Origin: Synergistaceae bacterium
GTDB lineage: Bacteria; Synergistota; Synergistia; Synergistales; Aminobacteriaceae
Assembly (NCBI GenBank): GCA_009776565.1
Contig: WRNQ01000100.1
Span: 1 to 6,361, forward strand
DNA length: 6,361 nucleotides
Direction of reading: 5' to 3'
The notes beneath the pieces were generated by a model. It worked only from the letters and a program-made list of their open reading frames with translations. It was not told the DNA's origin and made no database searches. Made by a program: the position numbers and the translations under genes. Each line of letters opens with the position of its first letter. Within the stretch, counting starts at the first letter, position 1. Below, in pieces: positions 1-5,524 of the stretch.

Positions 1-14
1 TTTTATCATGGTTG

Positions 15-23
15 TGATATAAT
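15..23 (+). promoter_or_regulatory. Extended -10 promoter for the leader/small RNA
   Basis: TGATATAAT is a perfect TATAAT -10 hexamer (18-23) preceded by the TGn extension (15-17). A start about 7 nt downstream would fall at nt 29-31, which is exactly where the structured RNA begins. The matching -35 would lie at or beyond the left edge of the window and cannot be judged; extended -10 promoters tolerate a weak -35. The agreement between the predicted start and the foot of the RNA stem is the main support. Confidence 0.55.
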
Positions 24-28
24 GACAA

Positions 29-139
29 TGTCTATACATCACAGGAATAAGAGCCTAATTCACGAAAATGGGCAACCATTGCAATCAGTGAGTTCAGGCT
101 CCGTGAGGTATAGACAACCAGCAATGGTTGTCCTTTTTT
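29..139 (+). ncRNA. Structured small RNA or leader RNA, rod-shaped, terminator-ended
   Basis: The segment folds as nested stems. Nine perfect pairs join 29-37 to 108-116. After one A/G mismatch, TCAC (39-42) pairs with GTGA (103-106). Thirteen pairs, one of them G-T, join 51-63 to 88-101 with a single bulged C at 95. Finally AATGG (67-71) pairs with CCATT (76-80) around a GCAA tetraloop. This gives about 31 pairs in 88 nt, far more than expected by chance. It starts where the extended -10 box predicts and ends at an intrinsic terminator. The terminator's 5' arm reuses GACA (113-116) from the foot of the rod, so the two folds partly exclude each other, as in attenuators and riboswitches. A second alternative pairs 70-82 with 121-133 (12 of 13 plus one G-T). 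I do not recognise a known riboswitch class. It could be a cis-acting leader of the gene at 194-907 or an independent small RNA. Confidence 0.55.
113..139 (+). terminator. Intrinsic (Rho-independent) terminator
   Basis: GACAACCA (113-120) and TGGTTGTC (125-132) form a perfect 8-bp stem closed by a GCAA (GNRA-type) tetraloop, followed by C and six T residues. This is a textbook intrinsic terminator on the plus strand. Its 5' arm overlaps the 3' strand of the leader's basal stem (108-116), so it may be conditional. It lies 55 nt before the start of the downstream gene, so reading through it would be needed to transcribe that gene from the promoter at 15-23. Confidence 0.78.
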
Positions 140-193
140 ATCACGAAGGGTTATTTATAAACTAATGAGCAAGGCGCTGAAGGAACAAAGAAA

Positions 194-907
194 ATGCCGT
201 CCGCTTCTCGATGCGAACAGTTGTTTGAAGAACTACCAGATGAAGGTCTGAGTAGTGATAGCTTCGAAAGGCTAGAAAAGCCTATAAAAGTATTTCGAAA
301 AATGTCTGGGGACGAGCTATTTAGTTTAGTAGAGGGAGGCGTTATACGACCACTCGGAAAAGTATGGAAGCTAAGTTCAATAGGACAGCCGATGATGTAT
401 TTCTCTCCCGAAAAGCTTCAATATGCTCAAGCGGCAGAAGTAAGTTATGACAGCCTGGTAGAAGACGGCGAAGACGTAGATGTTAAAGACCGTGTAAAAA
501 TCTGGAATGCTGGAGCCAAAGAGGGAAAAAGCGTGATGGTCGAATTTTCGACTGATATAAAACCTATTACTGCAACTGGGTTATATGGCGGAAAATACAT
601 TCGAGAATATATTTATCCAAGCTATTGCTCAAGAGACTTCATAGTTGAGAGGATTTATGACACAGAATTTGATGAAGAAGTCGGAGATGAAATATACAAT
701 CGGAGAGAGTATGAAGATGAAGAGGATGAGTTGAGTGCCCTTGCCTTTTTAGCAAATGAGCTAAGGGAGACAGATAGAGAATATAAAAGACTTCGAGTCA
801 ATAGTAAAATGGGTAAAGAGGTGATGGAAATGCATGCTAAGTTTGCTGATCAAATACCACCAGCACCGCCACCACCCGAAAGTATTGACACAGAACAGTC
901 CTATTAA
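194..907 (+). CDS. Hypothetical protein with acidic region and proline-rich tail (237 aa)
   Basis: No family is recognised. The ATG at 194 follows AAGGA (180-184) at 9-nt spacing; the frame is closed by TAA at 158 and has no other start between. Residues 30-80 include a segment KVFRKMSGDELFSLVEGGVI followed by WKLSS and YFSP. This resembles the opening of ADP-ribosyltransferase-like folds (an aromatic/Arg strand, a helix, then a Ser-rich strand), and VMVEFSTD (114-121) could be a later strand; this is only a loose visual resemblance. Residues 157-200 are strongly acidic and probably helical, and the C-terminus carries IPPAPPPPES. There is no signal peptide or membrane segment, so a cytoplasmic protein is expected. 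It converges on the conjugation operon and may be controlled by the structured RNA and terminator upstream. It is probably a real gene given its length, start signal and soluble composition, but the function is unknown. Confidence 0.7.
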   Translation: MPSASRCEQLFEELPDEGLSSDSFERLEKPIKVFRKMSGDELFSLVEGGVIRPLGKVWKLSSIGQPMMYFSPEKLQYAQAAEVSYDSLVEDGEDVDVKDRVKIWNAGAKEGKSVMVEFSTDIKPITATGLYGGKYIREYIYPSYCSRDFIVERIYDTEFDEEVGDEIYNRREYEDEEDELSALAFLANELRETDREYKRLRVNSKMGKEVMEMHAKFADQIPPAPPPPESIDTEQSY

Positions 908-1035
908 CGATGACCGGGGCACATGGTCTCCGTAGATTCGTAAAGATACCAGCCTCTCTGGCTTGTTTATACTACGCGTACAATTAAGCTAGTTCGCAGT
1001 CTTGCTTCCTCTTTGTAGAATAAAGGATGTATCGT

Positions 1036-1491
1036 TCAGTAGTTGTTGCGAATAACTTCATTGACCGCTCGGATTGCCTTACAGAGTTCTTTATCATCGT
1101 TCGGCCCAACCATGACAAATGCGTTCGCTTGCGGCACTTCTTCGGGAAGCAAATCATCTGCCTCAATTCTAAAAAATTCCACTATTGTAGGCGTCATAGC
1201 TTCTATGAGAAGCAAACCGCTTGTGCCGATCTCAAAAAACTTCCCTATGGTGTGAGCCATAGCTTTTTTAGGAAGCAAATCATAGGCACTATACTCAATT
1301 ATCTCATGCATGATAAATACCATAATCTTATGGTGCGTCCTTTGCTCCACTAGCGTTTTTATCGCACTATACAGACTTAACGGCAAGGCGCGATCACCCC
1401 AAAACGCAATAAGTCTCCCACTACCCAGTGGACCTTCCTTTATCACAAAGTCCAGATCCAACTCCAGTTCGTCTAGAAGCTTTCTTATCAT
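1036..1491 (-). CDS. Hypothetical small protein with three 21-aa tandem repeats
   Basis: Last gene of the minus-strand operon, 57-70 nt after the JAB-E1 gene. Two in-frame ATGs are possible, at 1503 and 1491. GGAGG at 1505-1509 ends only 1 nt before the 1503 ATG, which is too close to work, so the ATG at 1491 (13-nt spacing, 151 aa) is preferred; the longer form would be 155 aa. The protein is not recognised. Residues 61-123 (151-aa numbering) are three adjoining 21-residue repeats with the pattern [I/V]xxFFxIxxxxLLPxEA, the first unit having II in place of FF. The repeat is also visible in the DNA. The N-terminal third contains a Gly-rich turn (GPLGSGR) and the C-terminus is likely helical (NDDKELCKAIRAVNEVI). 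No membrane segment or signal peptide is evident. It could be a target, effector or immunity partner of the upstream conjugation genes; that is inference from position only. Confidence 0.62.
   Translation of the reverse strand: MIRKLLDELELDLDFVIKEGPLGSGRLIAFWGDRALPLSLYSAIKTLVEQRTHHKIMVFIMHEIIEYSAYDLLPKKAMAHTIGKFFEIGTSGLLLIEAMTPTIVEFFRIEADDLLPEEVPQANAFVMVGPNDDKELCKAIRAVNEVIRNNY
1123..1311 (-). repeat. Three tandem imperfect 63-bp repeats inside a coding region
   Basis: Units lie at 1249-1311, 1186-1248 and 1123-1185, each 63 bp with no gaps between them. On the plus strand all three share the core GAAGCAAA, followed by TCAT in two of them, and an A-rich block near CTCAA/AAAAA; units 1 and 2 also share CATAGCTT. 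Each encodes 21 residues of the downstream repeat protein. Retained similarity at both DNA and protein level points to fairly recent internal duplication rather than only convergent protein structure. Confidence 0.6.
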
Positions 1492-1559
1492 TATGTTTTG
1501 CATACCTCCAAAAGATCAAGCAACCATTATTATGAATATCCGCCCTAAGCGTAAACCTC

Positions 1560-2948
1560 CTAGTTAATATTACATATGCCGCAAGAAAAGTTGCGGCTCT
1601 CTACGCTCACAGTGTCCTCGTAAATAGTCTGGAACTCGTTATCCTCATATACGCTAATCACAGAATCCCTACGGCGCTCGGTGTATTGGTTTACGAGAGT
1701 ATCCACAGCCATAGTCGCTAGGTATGTATTAAGTGTTTTAACTGCTGGCTCCTTGATGTCCTTGCCCTTAACATAGCCCTTAGCGACAAGCCCTTGTCGG
1801 ACAGCTCCATCCGGATGGATTTCTTTGGCGATTTCATTGTAATTCACTCTCCCGAGGCAATGAAGGCAAACACGATCGCCGATACGAATCAGGATAACCT
1901 CTCCGCTCATATCAACAATAATCTCGTCCATTACAGTTATATTTACCCCAGCGGCGATGAGCGGAACATAATACTTAAACGCAATTTCATGGATACGAAA
2001 GCGGCTGGCGTGGTTGTCAGTAGCGATAAGAATCCAGTCCGAGCGGGCCAAAATATACTCCACCTCTTCGTCAAAGACATTGAGCGGATAGGCTTTTACG
2101 GTAGCATTCGGATTGATTCTATCAATGGCCTCCTTAACTGCTTCCACTTTCAGACGCCCGTTATTTGCGTCCTCGTAAGTTGCTCCAGCTACACGATTCA
2201 GGTTGGTCAACTCCAGTTTATCGAAGTCAATCAGGTTAATTTTAGTGAACCCCATATGGATTAAGTGTTCGGCCATGACAGAGCCAAGACCACCAACGCC
2301 ACAGACACTAATCCATTGTCCGTTTGCTATCCGGCGCATGTTTTCTAGCCCAAGCGCTCGCACGCTACGGTTGAATATGCTGTTCTCGTCTTCGTCTACG
2401 CAGTCTTTATTTTCAGGGTCATCAGGCGATGGGATCGACTCTCCCGTTTTTTGCGTCTTAATCAGTGCAGGAAAAAAAACTGCTTCGTCGCAATCAATTT
2501 CCCACATCCTTGCTTTGTACGCCGTCTTGGAAAAAACTATTGACGCATAGGATGTGTTAGGCTCCTCTTTGTGTAAATACTTCGCAAAACCGCTTTCATC
2601 ATTGTCGTCCGTACCTGAAAACCAAGCGTCATCTTCAGAGAATGGATGCGTATGAACCTCAATAAGCGTATCTACGTCAATCCGGCCATCAATTTCTTGT
2701 AGTATCCCACCTGCAAATGCCCCGTCGACGCGCAGATAAGCCCCGTTCTGGTTTTTGTACTGCTCTTCGGTAGGGAACACGGCTTCCACTACCGCTAAAA
2801 CGCACAAATCCTTAATTACTTGTCGCTTAGCTAGTAGGCACGCATAGTATTCCTTGCTAGGATCACCAAGCAATTTCTCTCGCAGTTCGTTTAATGCTTG
2901 ATTTGCAAATCGGATTTCGTGTGTAATGCGGCCATTTTTCTTTATCAT
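1560..2948 (-). CDS. JAB/JAMM peptidase fused to E1-like ThiF/MoeB-family adenylyltransferase (462 aa)
   Basis: Bifunctional enzyme of a ubiquitin-like conjugation system. The N-terminal JAB/JAMM domain (about 10-165) carries EVHTHPFS then FSGTD, giving zinc ligands H99, H101 and D114 with S111 beside them; members of this fold cut ubiquitin-like tails or isopeptide bonds. An acidic linker (166-192) leads to an E1-like domain (193-455). It has the nucleotide motif GVGGLG (217-222), LIDFD (239-243), the NLNR motif (249-252), the ATDN motif (D311), and two CxxC pairs (C361/C364 and C456/C459) for a structural zinc. E1 enzymes adenylate the C-terminus of the ubiquitin-like partner with ATP. No cysteine lies between the two zinc pairs, so no classical thioester cysteine is visible. 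The start ATG overlaps the stop of the preceding gene (ATGA), with GAGGTG upstream inside that gene, implying translational coupling. Family assignment is firm; the substrate is unknown. Confidence 0.93.
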   Translation of the reverse strand: MIKKNGRITHEIRFANQALNELREKLLGDPSKEYYACLLAKRQVIKDLCVLAVVEAVFPTEEQYKNQNGAYLRVDGAFAGGILQEIDGRIDVDTLIEVHTHPFSEDDAWFSGTDDNDESGFAKYLHKEEPNTSYASIVFSKTAYKARMWEIDCDEAVFFPALIKTQKTGESIPSPDDPENKDCVDEDENSIFNRSVRALGLENMRRIANGQWISVCGVGGLGSVMAEHLIHMGFTKINLIDFDKLELTNLNRVAGATYEDANNGRLKVEAVKEAIDRINPNATVKAYPLNVFDEEVEYILARSDWILIATDNHASRFRIHEIAFKYYVPLIAAGVNITVMDEIIVDMSGEVILIRIGDRVCLHCLGRVNYNEIAKEIHPDGAVRQGLVAKGYVKGKDIKEPAVKTLNTYLATMAVDTLVNQYTERRRDSVISVYEDNEFQTIYEDTVSVESRNFSCGICNIN

Positions 2949-3523
2949 TTGCGCACCTCATTTATTGTCTCGTTAACCACGGAATAGGAAGGCATCCTTG
3001 AAAAACCGCCATTTCGTCGATAGCAATAGATTTTTGCGGGATATTTTGCAGTATCGCTACCTCTCAAATCCCATACCGTTGCGGTACAACTTATACCGTA
3101 GCATCCCTTGTGCACTGGCAGACAGTATCTAGCAAGTCGTATAAAATACCTCATTGTCTGTATTTTCTTTCTGACGATGACGGCACTATCCTTCCAGCTG
3201 CCATGCCGAGGCGAACTGATACTTATAAGTGTATCAACATCATCGTTCCAATCTTCTGACTCTAGTAGTAATTTATCAATTGGTGTTATGCATTCAATGG
3301 TCGGCACCCCATTAAGGTTTGGAATGAATTTTGACGTATGTCGGTTACGCACAACTATTGACCCGCTCAGGCGGCGCTCAGCCCCTAGTGTCTCGAACAA
3401 TACAATCGACGGAGCTTTAAGTTCGTGGTGTTTTGCTAGCAAATACACGGTTTCCCCAGATTCAGGCATTAGCTCAGGTAATCCATCATATTCTCGTTCG
3501 GAGAGGAAAATCATATATTCCAA
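2945..3523 (-). CDS. Hypothetical protein between Ubl-E2 and JAB-E1 (192 aa)
   Basis: No family recognised. The likely start is TTG at 3523, placed about 10 nt after AAAGGA; the first ATG (3514) would sit about 19 nt from it and give 189 aa. The stop overlaps the JAB-E1 start by 4 nt, so the two are probably made in stoichiometric amounts and may act as a complex. The sequence looks like a mixed alpha/beta soluble protein with no membrane span. The first half has a strand-rich part (TVYLLAKH, SIVLFETLG, GSIVVRN), then an acidic stretch LLLESEDWNDDVDTLIS. The second half is basic with several cysteines (C134, C141, C146, C167) spaced without an obvious CxxC zinc pattern. It sits exactly between the two recognisable conjugation components. 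An adaptor, E3-like factor or dedicated substrate are all possible; none is shown by sequence. Confidence 0.75.
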   Translation of the reverse strand: MEYMIFLSEREYDGLPELMPESGETVYLLAKHHELKAPSIVLFETLGAERRLSGSIVVRNRHTSKFIPNLNGVPTIECITPIDKLLLESEDWNDDVDTLISISSPRHGSWKDSAVIVRKKIQTMRYFIRLARYCLPVHKGCYGISCTATVWDLRGSDTAKYPAKIYCYRRNGGFSRMPSYSVVNETINEVRK

Positions 3524-3550
3524 GCCTACTTTTCCTTTCTTCCAATTTAC

Positions 3551-3592
3551 CGTACCGCCCTTGCAGGCTCAATCGCCGACAAGGGCGGTACG
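3551..3592 (-). promoter_or_regulatory. Intercistronic stem-loop between Ubl-E2 and 192-aa genes
   Basis: CGTACCGCCCTTG (3551-3563) is the exact complement of 3580-3592, a 13-bp GC-rich stem. The 16-nt loop can form a further GGC/GCC pairing (3566-3568 with 3575-3577). It lies in the 87-nt gap between two genes of the operon, starting 18 nt past the stop of the Ubl-E2 gene. No run of T follows on the minus strand, so it is not a normal terminator. An mRNA-stabilising or processing hairpin that sets unequal expression of the flanking genes is more likely. A site for a DNA-binding protein is the alternative. Confidence 0.55.
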
Positions 3593-3610
3593 CTTATCCA
3601 TTTTCGATGA

Positions 3611-4399
3611 CTAGTTGGCCGTTGGATCGGTGAGTACATCAGTAACCATCCTCATGATGTCCCACAGATTGTCACCCTTACTCCAGTCTTCCACTCGCTG
3701 CAACCGAGCGGGAGACCAGCTCCCCTCAGCGACATGCGTACAGTACCAATTCCACCCTTGCATTTTTATCCCTTGACTAGCAGCGTTTCCTCCCCATGTA
3801 TAATCGCTAGCAAACCAGTGGGTCTCACCGGGCGGAGGCTTTAAATAATCAGGCATATAAAAGCCGTTTGGCGGCAAGTCAGGATACTGATCTGGAAGGA
3901 GCAGCATTATCGTAACGAATTCACTGTCGGGATTCGCCTGACGCCATGCACTAGTGAGCGTAAAATTGTGGAACAACACATAGTTGCAGGTATCATCCAA
4001 TTCAACTTGCCCACGCCTAAATCGTTTCTCTGCCAGATTCGCAACCTGCTGTCTTATAAGCTCCTTTCTCCAAGGTTCCTTAACTCCAAAATAGGAACCC
4101 ACAGGTGAGCCTTTGACGCGATCCGGAGCTGTTTTTATCTTATCTCCTTTTTGGATCGGATATGACTTGCCGCGCTCCAGTCGCGTGTGCTTGCCATCTC
4201 GCTCCAAGTACACTGAGCGCCCTCTTTTATCCTGGTTGCGAGGGTCCAAGTTCGCGAGTGACTCCACCGTTGCGTGTTCACCTTGATGTACGCACTGCTT
4301 GCCATTAACAACAACACGAACACTAGGCCCTCTTGGAGCCTGCGGCACTAGCGGAGCGGGAGGATGTTCCTGCCTCCCATTGTTAAAAATAATAGACAT
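3611..4399 (-). CDS. Ubiquitin-like domain fused to bacterial E2-like (family E type) domain (262 aa)
   Basis: Residues 26-92 fit a beta-grasp ubiquitin-like domain of the multi-ubiquitin type found in these loci: VRVVVNGKQ, then TVESLANLDP, then SVYLERDGK and a terminal KGDKIKTAP strand. Residues 105-258 form an E2/UBC-like domain: a helix (PWRKELIRQQVANLAEK), LFHNFTL, MLLLPDQYPDLPPNGFYMP (the E2 YP..PP signature), then HW, WNWYCTH and WSP. C138 and C220 are the cysteines of the E2 part; which one, if either, carries ubiquitin cannot be fixed by eye. The two domains are joined by VKGSPVGSYFG, with glycines at 97, 101 and 105. The N-terminus is proline-rich. The start ATG follows AAGGAAG at good spacing, with a candidate -10 further upstream. 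It is the first gene of the conserved core; the JAB-E1 lies two genes downstream. The E2 part is closely similar to the shorter protein at 5525-5959. Confidence 0.85.
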   Translation of the reverse strand: MSIIFNNGRQEHPPAPLVPQAPRGPSVRVVVNGKQCVHQGEHATVESLANLDPRNQDKRGRSVYLERDGKHTRLERGKSYPIQKGDKIKTAPDRVKGSPVGSYFGVKEPWRKELIRQQVANLAEKRFRRGQVELDDTCNYVLFHNFTLTSAWRQANPDSEFVTIMLLLPDQYPDLPPNGFYMPDYLKPPPGETHWFASDYTWGGNAASQGIKMQGWNWYCTHVAEGSWSPARLQRVEDWSKGDNLWDIMRMVTDVLTDPTAN

Positions 4400-4433
4400 A
4401 AATGATTCTTCCTTTCTGCATTCGAAGATATGG

Positions 4434-4439
4434 ATTATA
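4434..4439 (-). promoter_or_regulatory. Candidate internal -10 box ahead of Ubl-E2
   Basis: A perfect TATAAT on the minus strand lies 34 nt before the Ubl-E2 start codon, inside the 157-nt gap after the NYN gene. No good -35 is found 16-18 nt upstream, so this may be a weak, activated or chance site. It would allow the core conjugation genes to be expressed separately from the upstream genes. Confidence 0.3.
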
Positions 4440-4556
4440 TTGAAGTTTTGTTATTAAGACGGAAGGGCTTCAGCGGAATGGGTGATATGATTGAAGATTG
4501 ATTGAGCGGACACATTCACTGTAGATCCGACTTAGATCAGAATGGGCAAATATGGA

Positions 4557-5057
4557 TCAAACGCTAGTGGCTTCTTGACCTACAAGAGCTTCTAAGCTAA
4601 TAACACCAGAACAACGATTTGCAAGAAGCTGCGAAAGAGAGCTGTCAAATGAAGCGACTTCTACCCTAATTCCCAGTTTCCGCAGTTCTAGCACCACTGG
4701 TACAAAGTCGGAATCACCGCAGACTAATACGATGATGTCAGGCTTGAGTTCGTAGGCGGTTTTCATCATGTCCATAGTCATTTCAACATCAAAGTCGCAC
4801 TTATAGCTTTGCCCTGCAACGGTACCGACCTTTGTATGTACAATATACCCGCTAGTCCAAAGGTCAGCGATTCTCCCATCTCTGGCGTGTTCCTGCCGAG
4901 GGTCAATCGGTACGTAAGCATTTGCTACCTTTAAGTAGCGCCCTTCGGCGTCATCAGCCAGATATCGCAGCAGTTCCGCTTGGTTTATCCGGCACCCGTT
5001 TGATGATGAAGCTGAATCGAGATTGGCGTAGTCCTGAAATATTGCTACTGTTTGCAT
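4557..5057 (-). CDS. NYN domain (LabA/DUF88-like, PIN-fold) putative ribonuclease (166 aa)
   Basis: A single NYN domain fills the protein. The first strand AIFQDYANL gives acidic D9 and N12 (usual form D-x-x-N). The middle motif KCDFDVEMTMD supplies D90 and D96 in the K..DV...D pattern, and VCGDSDF supplies D115 and D117, followed by a Rossmann-like half (VVLELRKLGIRVEVASF). These are the acidic residues that bind metal in PIN-like RNases, so the active site looks intact. Family members cut or process RNA, but the substrate here is unknown. The ATG is 7 nt after GGAGG, an excellent start signal. It sits 79 nt after the coiled-coil gene and 157 nt before the Ubl-E2 gene, all on one strand, so co-transcription is likely. 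In this setting it may be the toxic or signalling output of the conjugation locus, or a passenger. Confidence 0.88.
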   Translation of the reverse strand: MQTVAIFQDYANLDSASSSNGCRINQAELLRYLADDAEGRYLKVANAYVPIDPRQEHARDGRIADLWTSGYIVHTKVGTVAGQSYKCDFDVEMTMDMMKTAYELKPDIIVLVCGDSDFVPVVLELRKLGIRVEVASFDSSLSQLLANRCSGVISLEALVGQEATSV

Positions 5058-5136
5058 GATTTACCTCCAAAAAGCTTTCTTTTCCCGCACTATCACGGCG
5101 GCAGCATCGCCACAATAGTATCGGACAGTTGACTGG

Positions 5137-5355
5137 TCACCTGAGTTGGGCGTTGAGGCCGTCAATTTTACGGTTAATGTCGCAAATCGTTGACCGCTTC
5201 TGTCTGATCGAAACCTCATGCCTGGGAAGCAATCCTTGCCGTTTGAGTTCTTCATCCTCCTTGACGAGGAACTCAATGTCGTTTTGGATTCCCCTCCTTT
5301 GGGACTCCAGTGCCTGTATCGTGGTAACGATATGGTCTATTTTCCTTGCGTCCAT
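5137..5355 (-). CDS. Small helical/coiled-coil protein (72 aa)
   Basis: Short charged protein of unknown family. Residues 3-40 and 46-72 are each predicted helical, with leucine/isoleucine spacing typical of a coiled coil (DHIVTTIQALESQR, DIEFLVKEDEELK), broken at GLLPR (41-45). An antiparallel two-helix hairpin is therefore likely. A strong AAAGGAGG lies at 5370-5377. A GTG at 5370 overlaps the Shine-Dalgarno and cannot use it, so the ATG at 5355 (14-nt spacing, long but workable) is preferred; the GTG start would give 77 aa. It sits between the stand-alone E2 and the NYN gene. It may be a dimerisation adaptor or an antitoxin-like partner of the adjacent NYN nuclease; this is inference from size, fold and order. 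Confidence 0.66.
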   Translation of the reverse strand: MDARKIDHIVTTIQALESQRRGIQNDIEFLVKEDEELKRQGLLPRHEVSIRQKRSTICDINRKIDGLNAQLR

Positions 5356-5524
5356 CTTTAGAGAGTACACCTCCTTTCGTAAGTCGTTAGTTCCCTGTGA
5401 AACTCTTCATCCCCTATTTAGCCGTTGGGAATCCGAGTTTCCTATAATGACTCTCCTCTACCTTTAAACGCTAGCAAACTGTCGAATTGTCACTATCACT
5501 TGAGAAGCATGAGGAGGAAACCAT

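Noticed and set aside
29..139. Retron or CRISPR-associated RNA interpretation of the left-end structured RNA
   Set aside because: No reverse transcriptase, cas gene or repeat array is present, and the RNA lacks the long msd-type hairpin.
165..251. 28-aa plus-strand frame starting MSKALKEQRK just ahead of the 237-aa gene
   Set aside because: GAAGGG is too far from its ATG and it overlaps the larger gene in another frame; a leader peptide is possible but unsupported.
949..968. Possible bidirectional terminator between the convergent genes (AGCC/GGCT hairpin then TGTTTAT)
   Set aside because: The stem is only 4 bp and the T-run is interrupted; too weak to call.
1794..2264. 156-aa plus-strand frame opposite the JAB-E1 gene
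   Set aside because: It is antisense to a gene with clear JAB and E1 motifs and shows no domain or start signal of its own.
3108..3614. 168-aa plus-strand frame opposite the 192-aa gene
   Set aside because: It is antisense to a coupled operon gene, has no ribosome binding site, and reads through the intercistronic hairpin.
5061..5276. Minus-strand 71-aa open frame between the coiled-coil and NYN genes
   Set aside because: It overlaps the better-supported 72-aa frame in another phase, has no ribosome binding site, and ends inside the NYN Shine-Dalgarno; its composition is Ser/Arg-rich like an out-of-frame reading.
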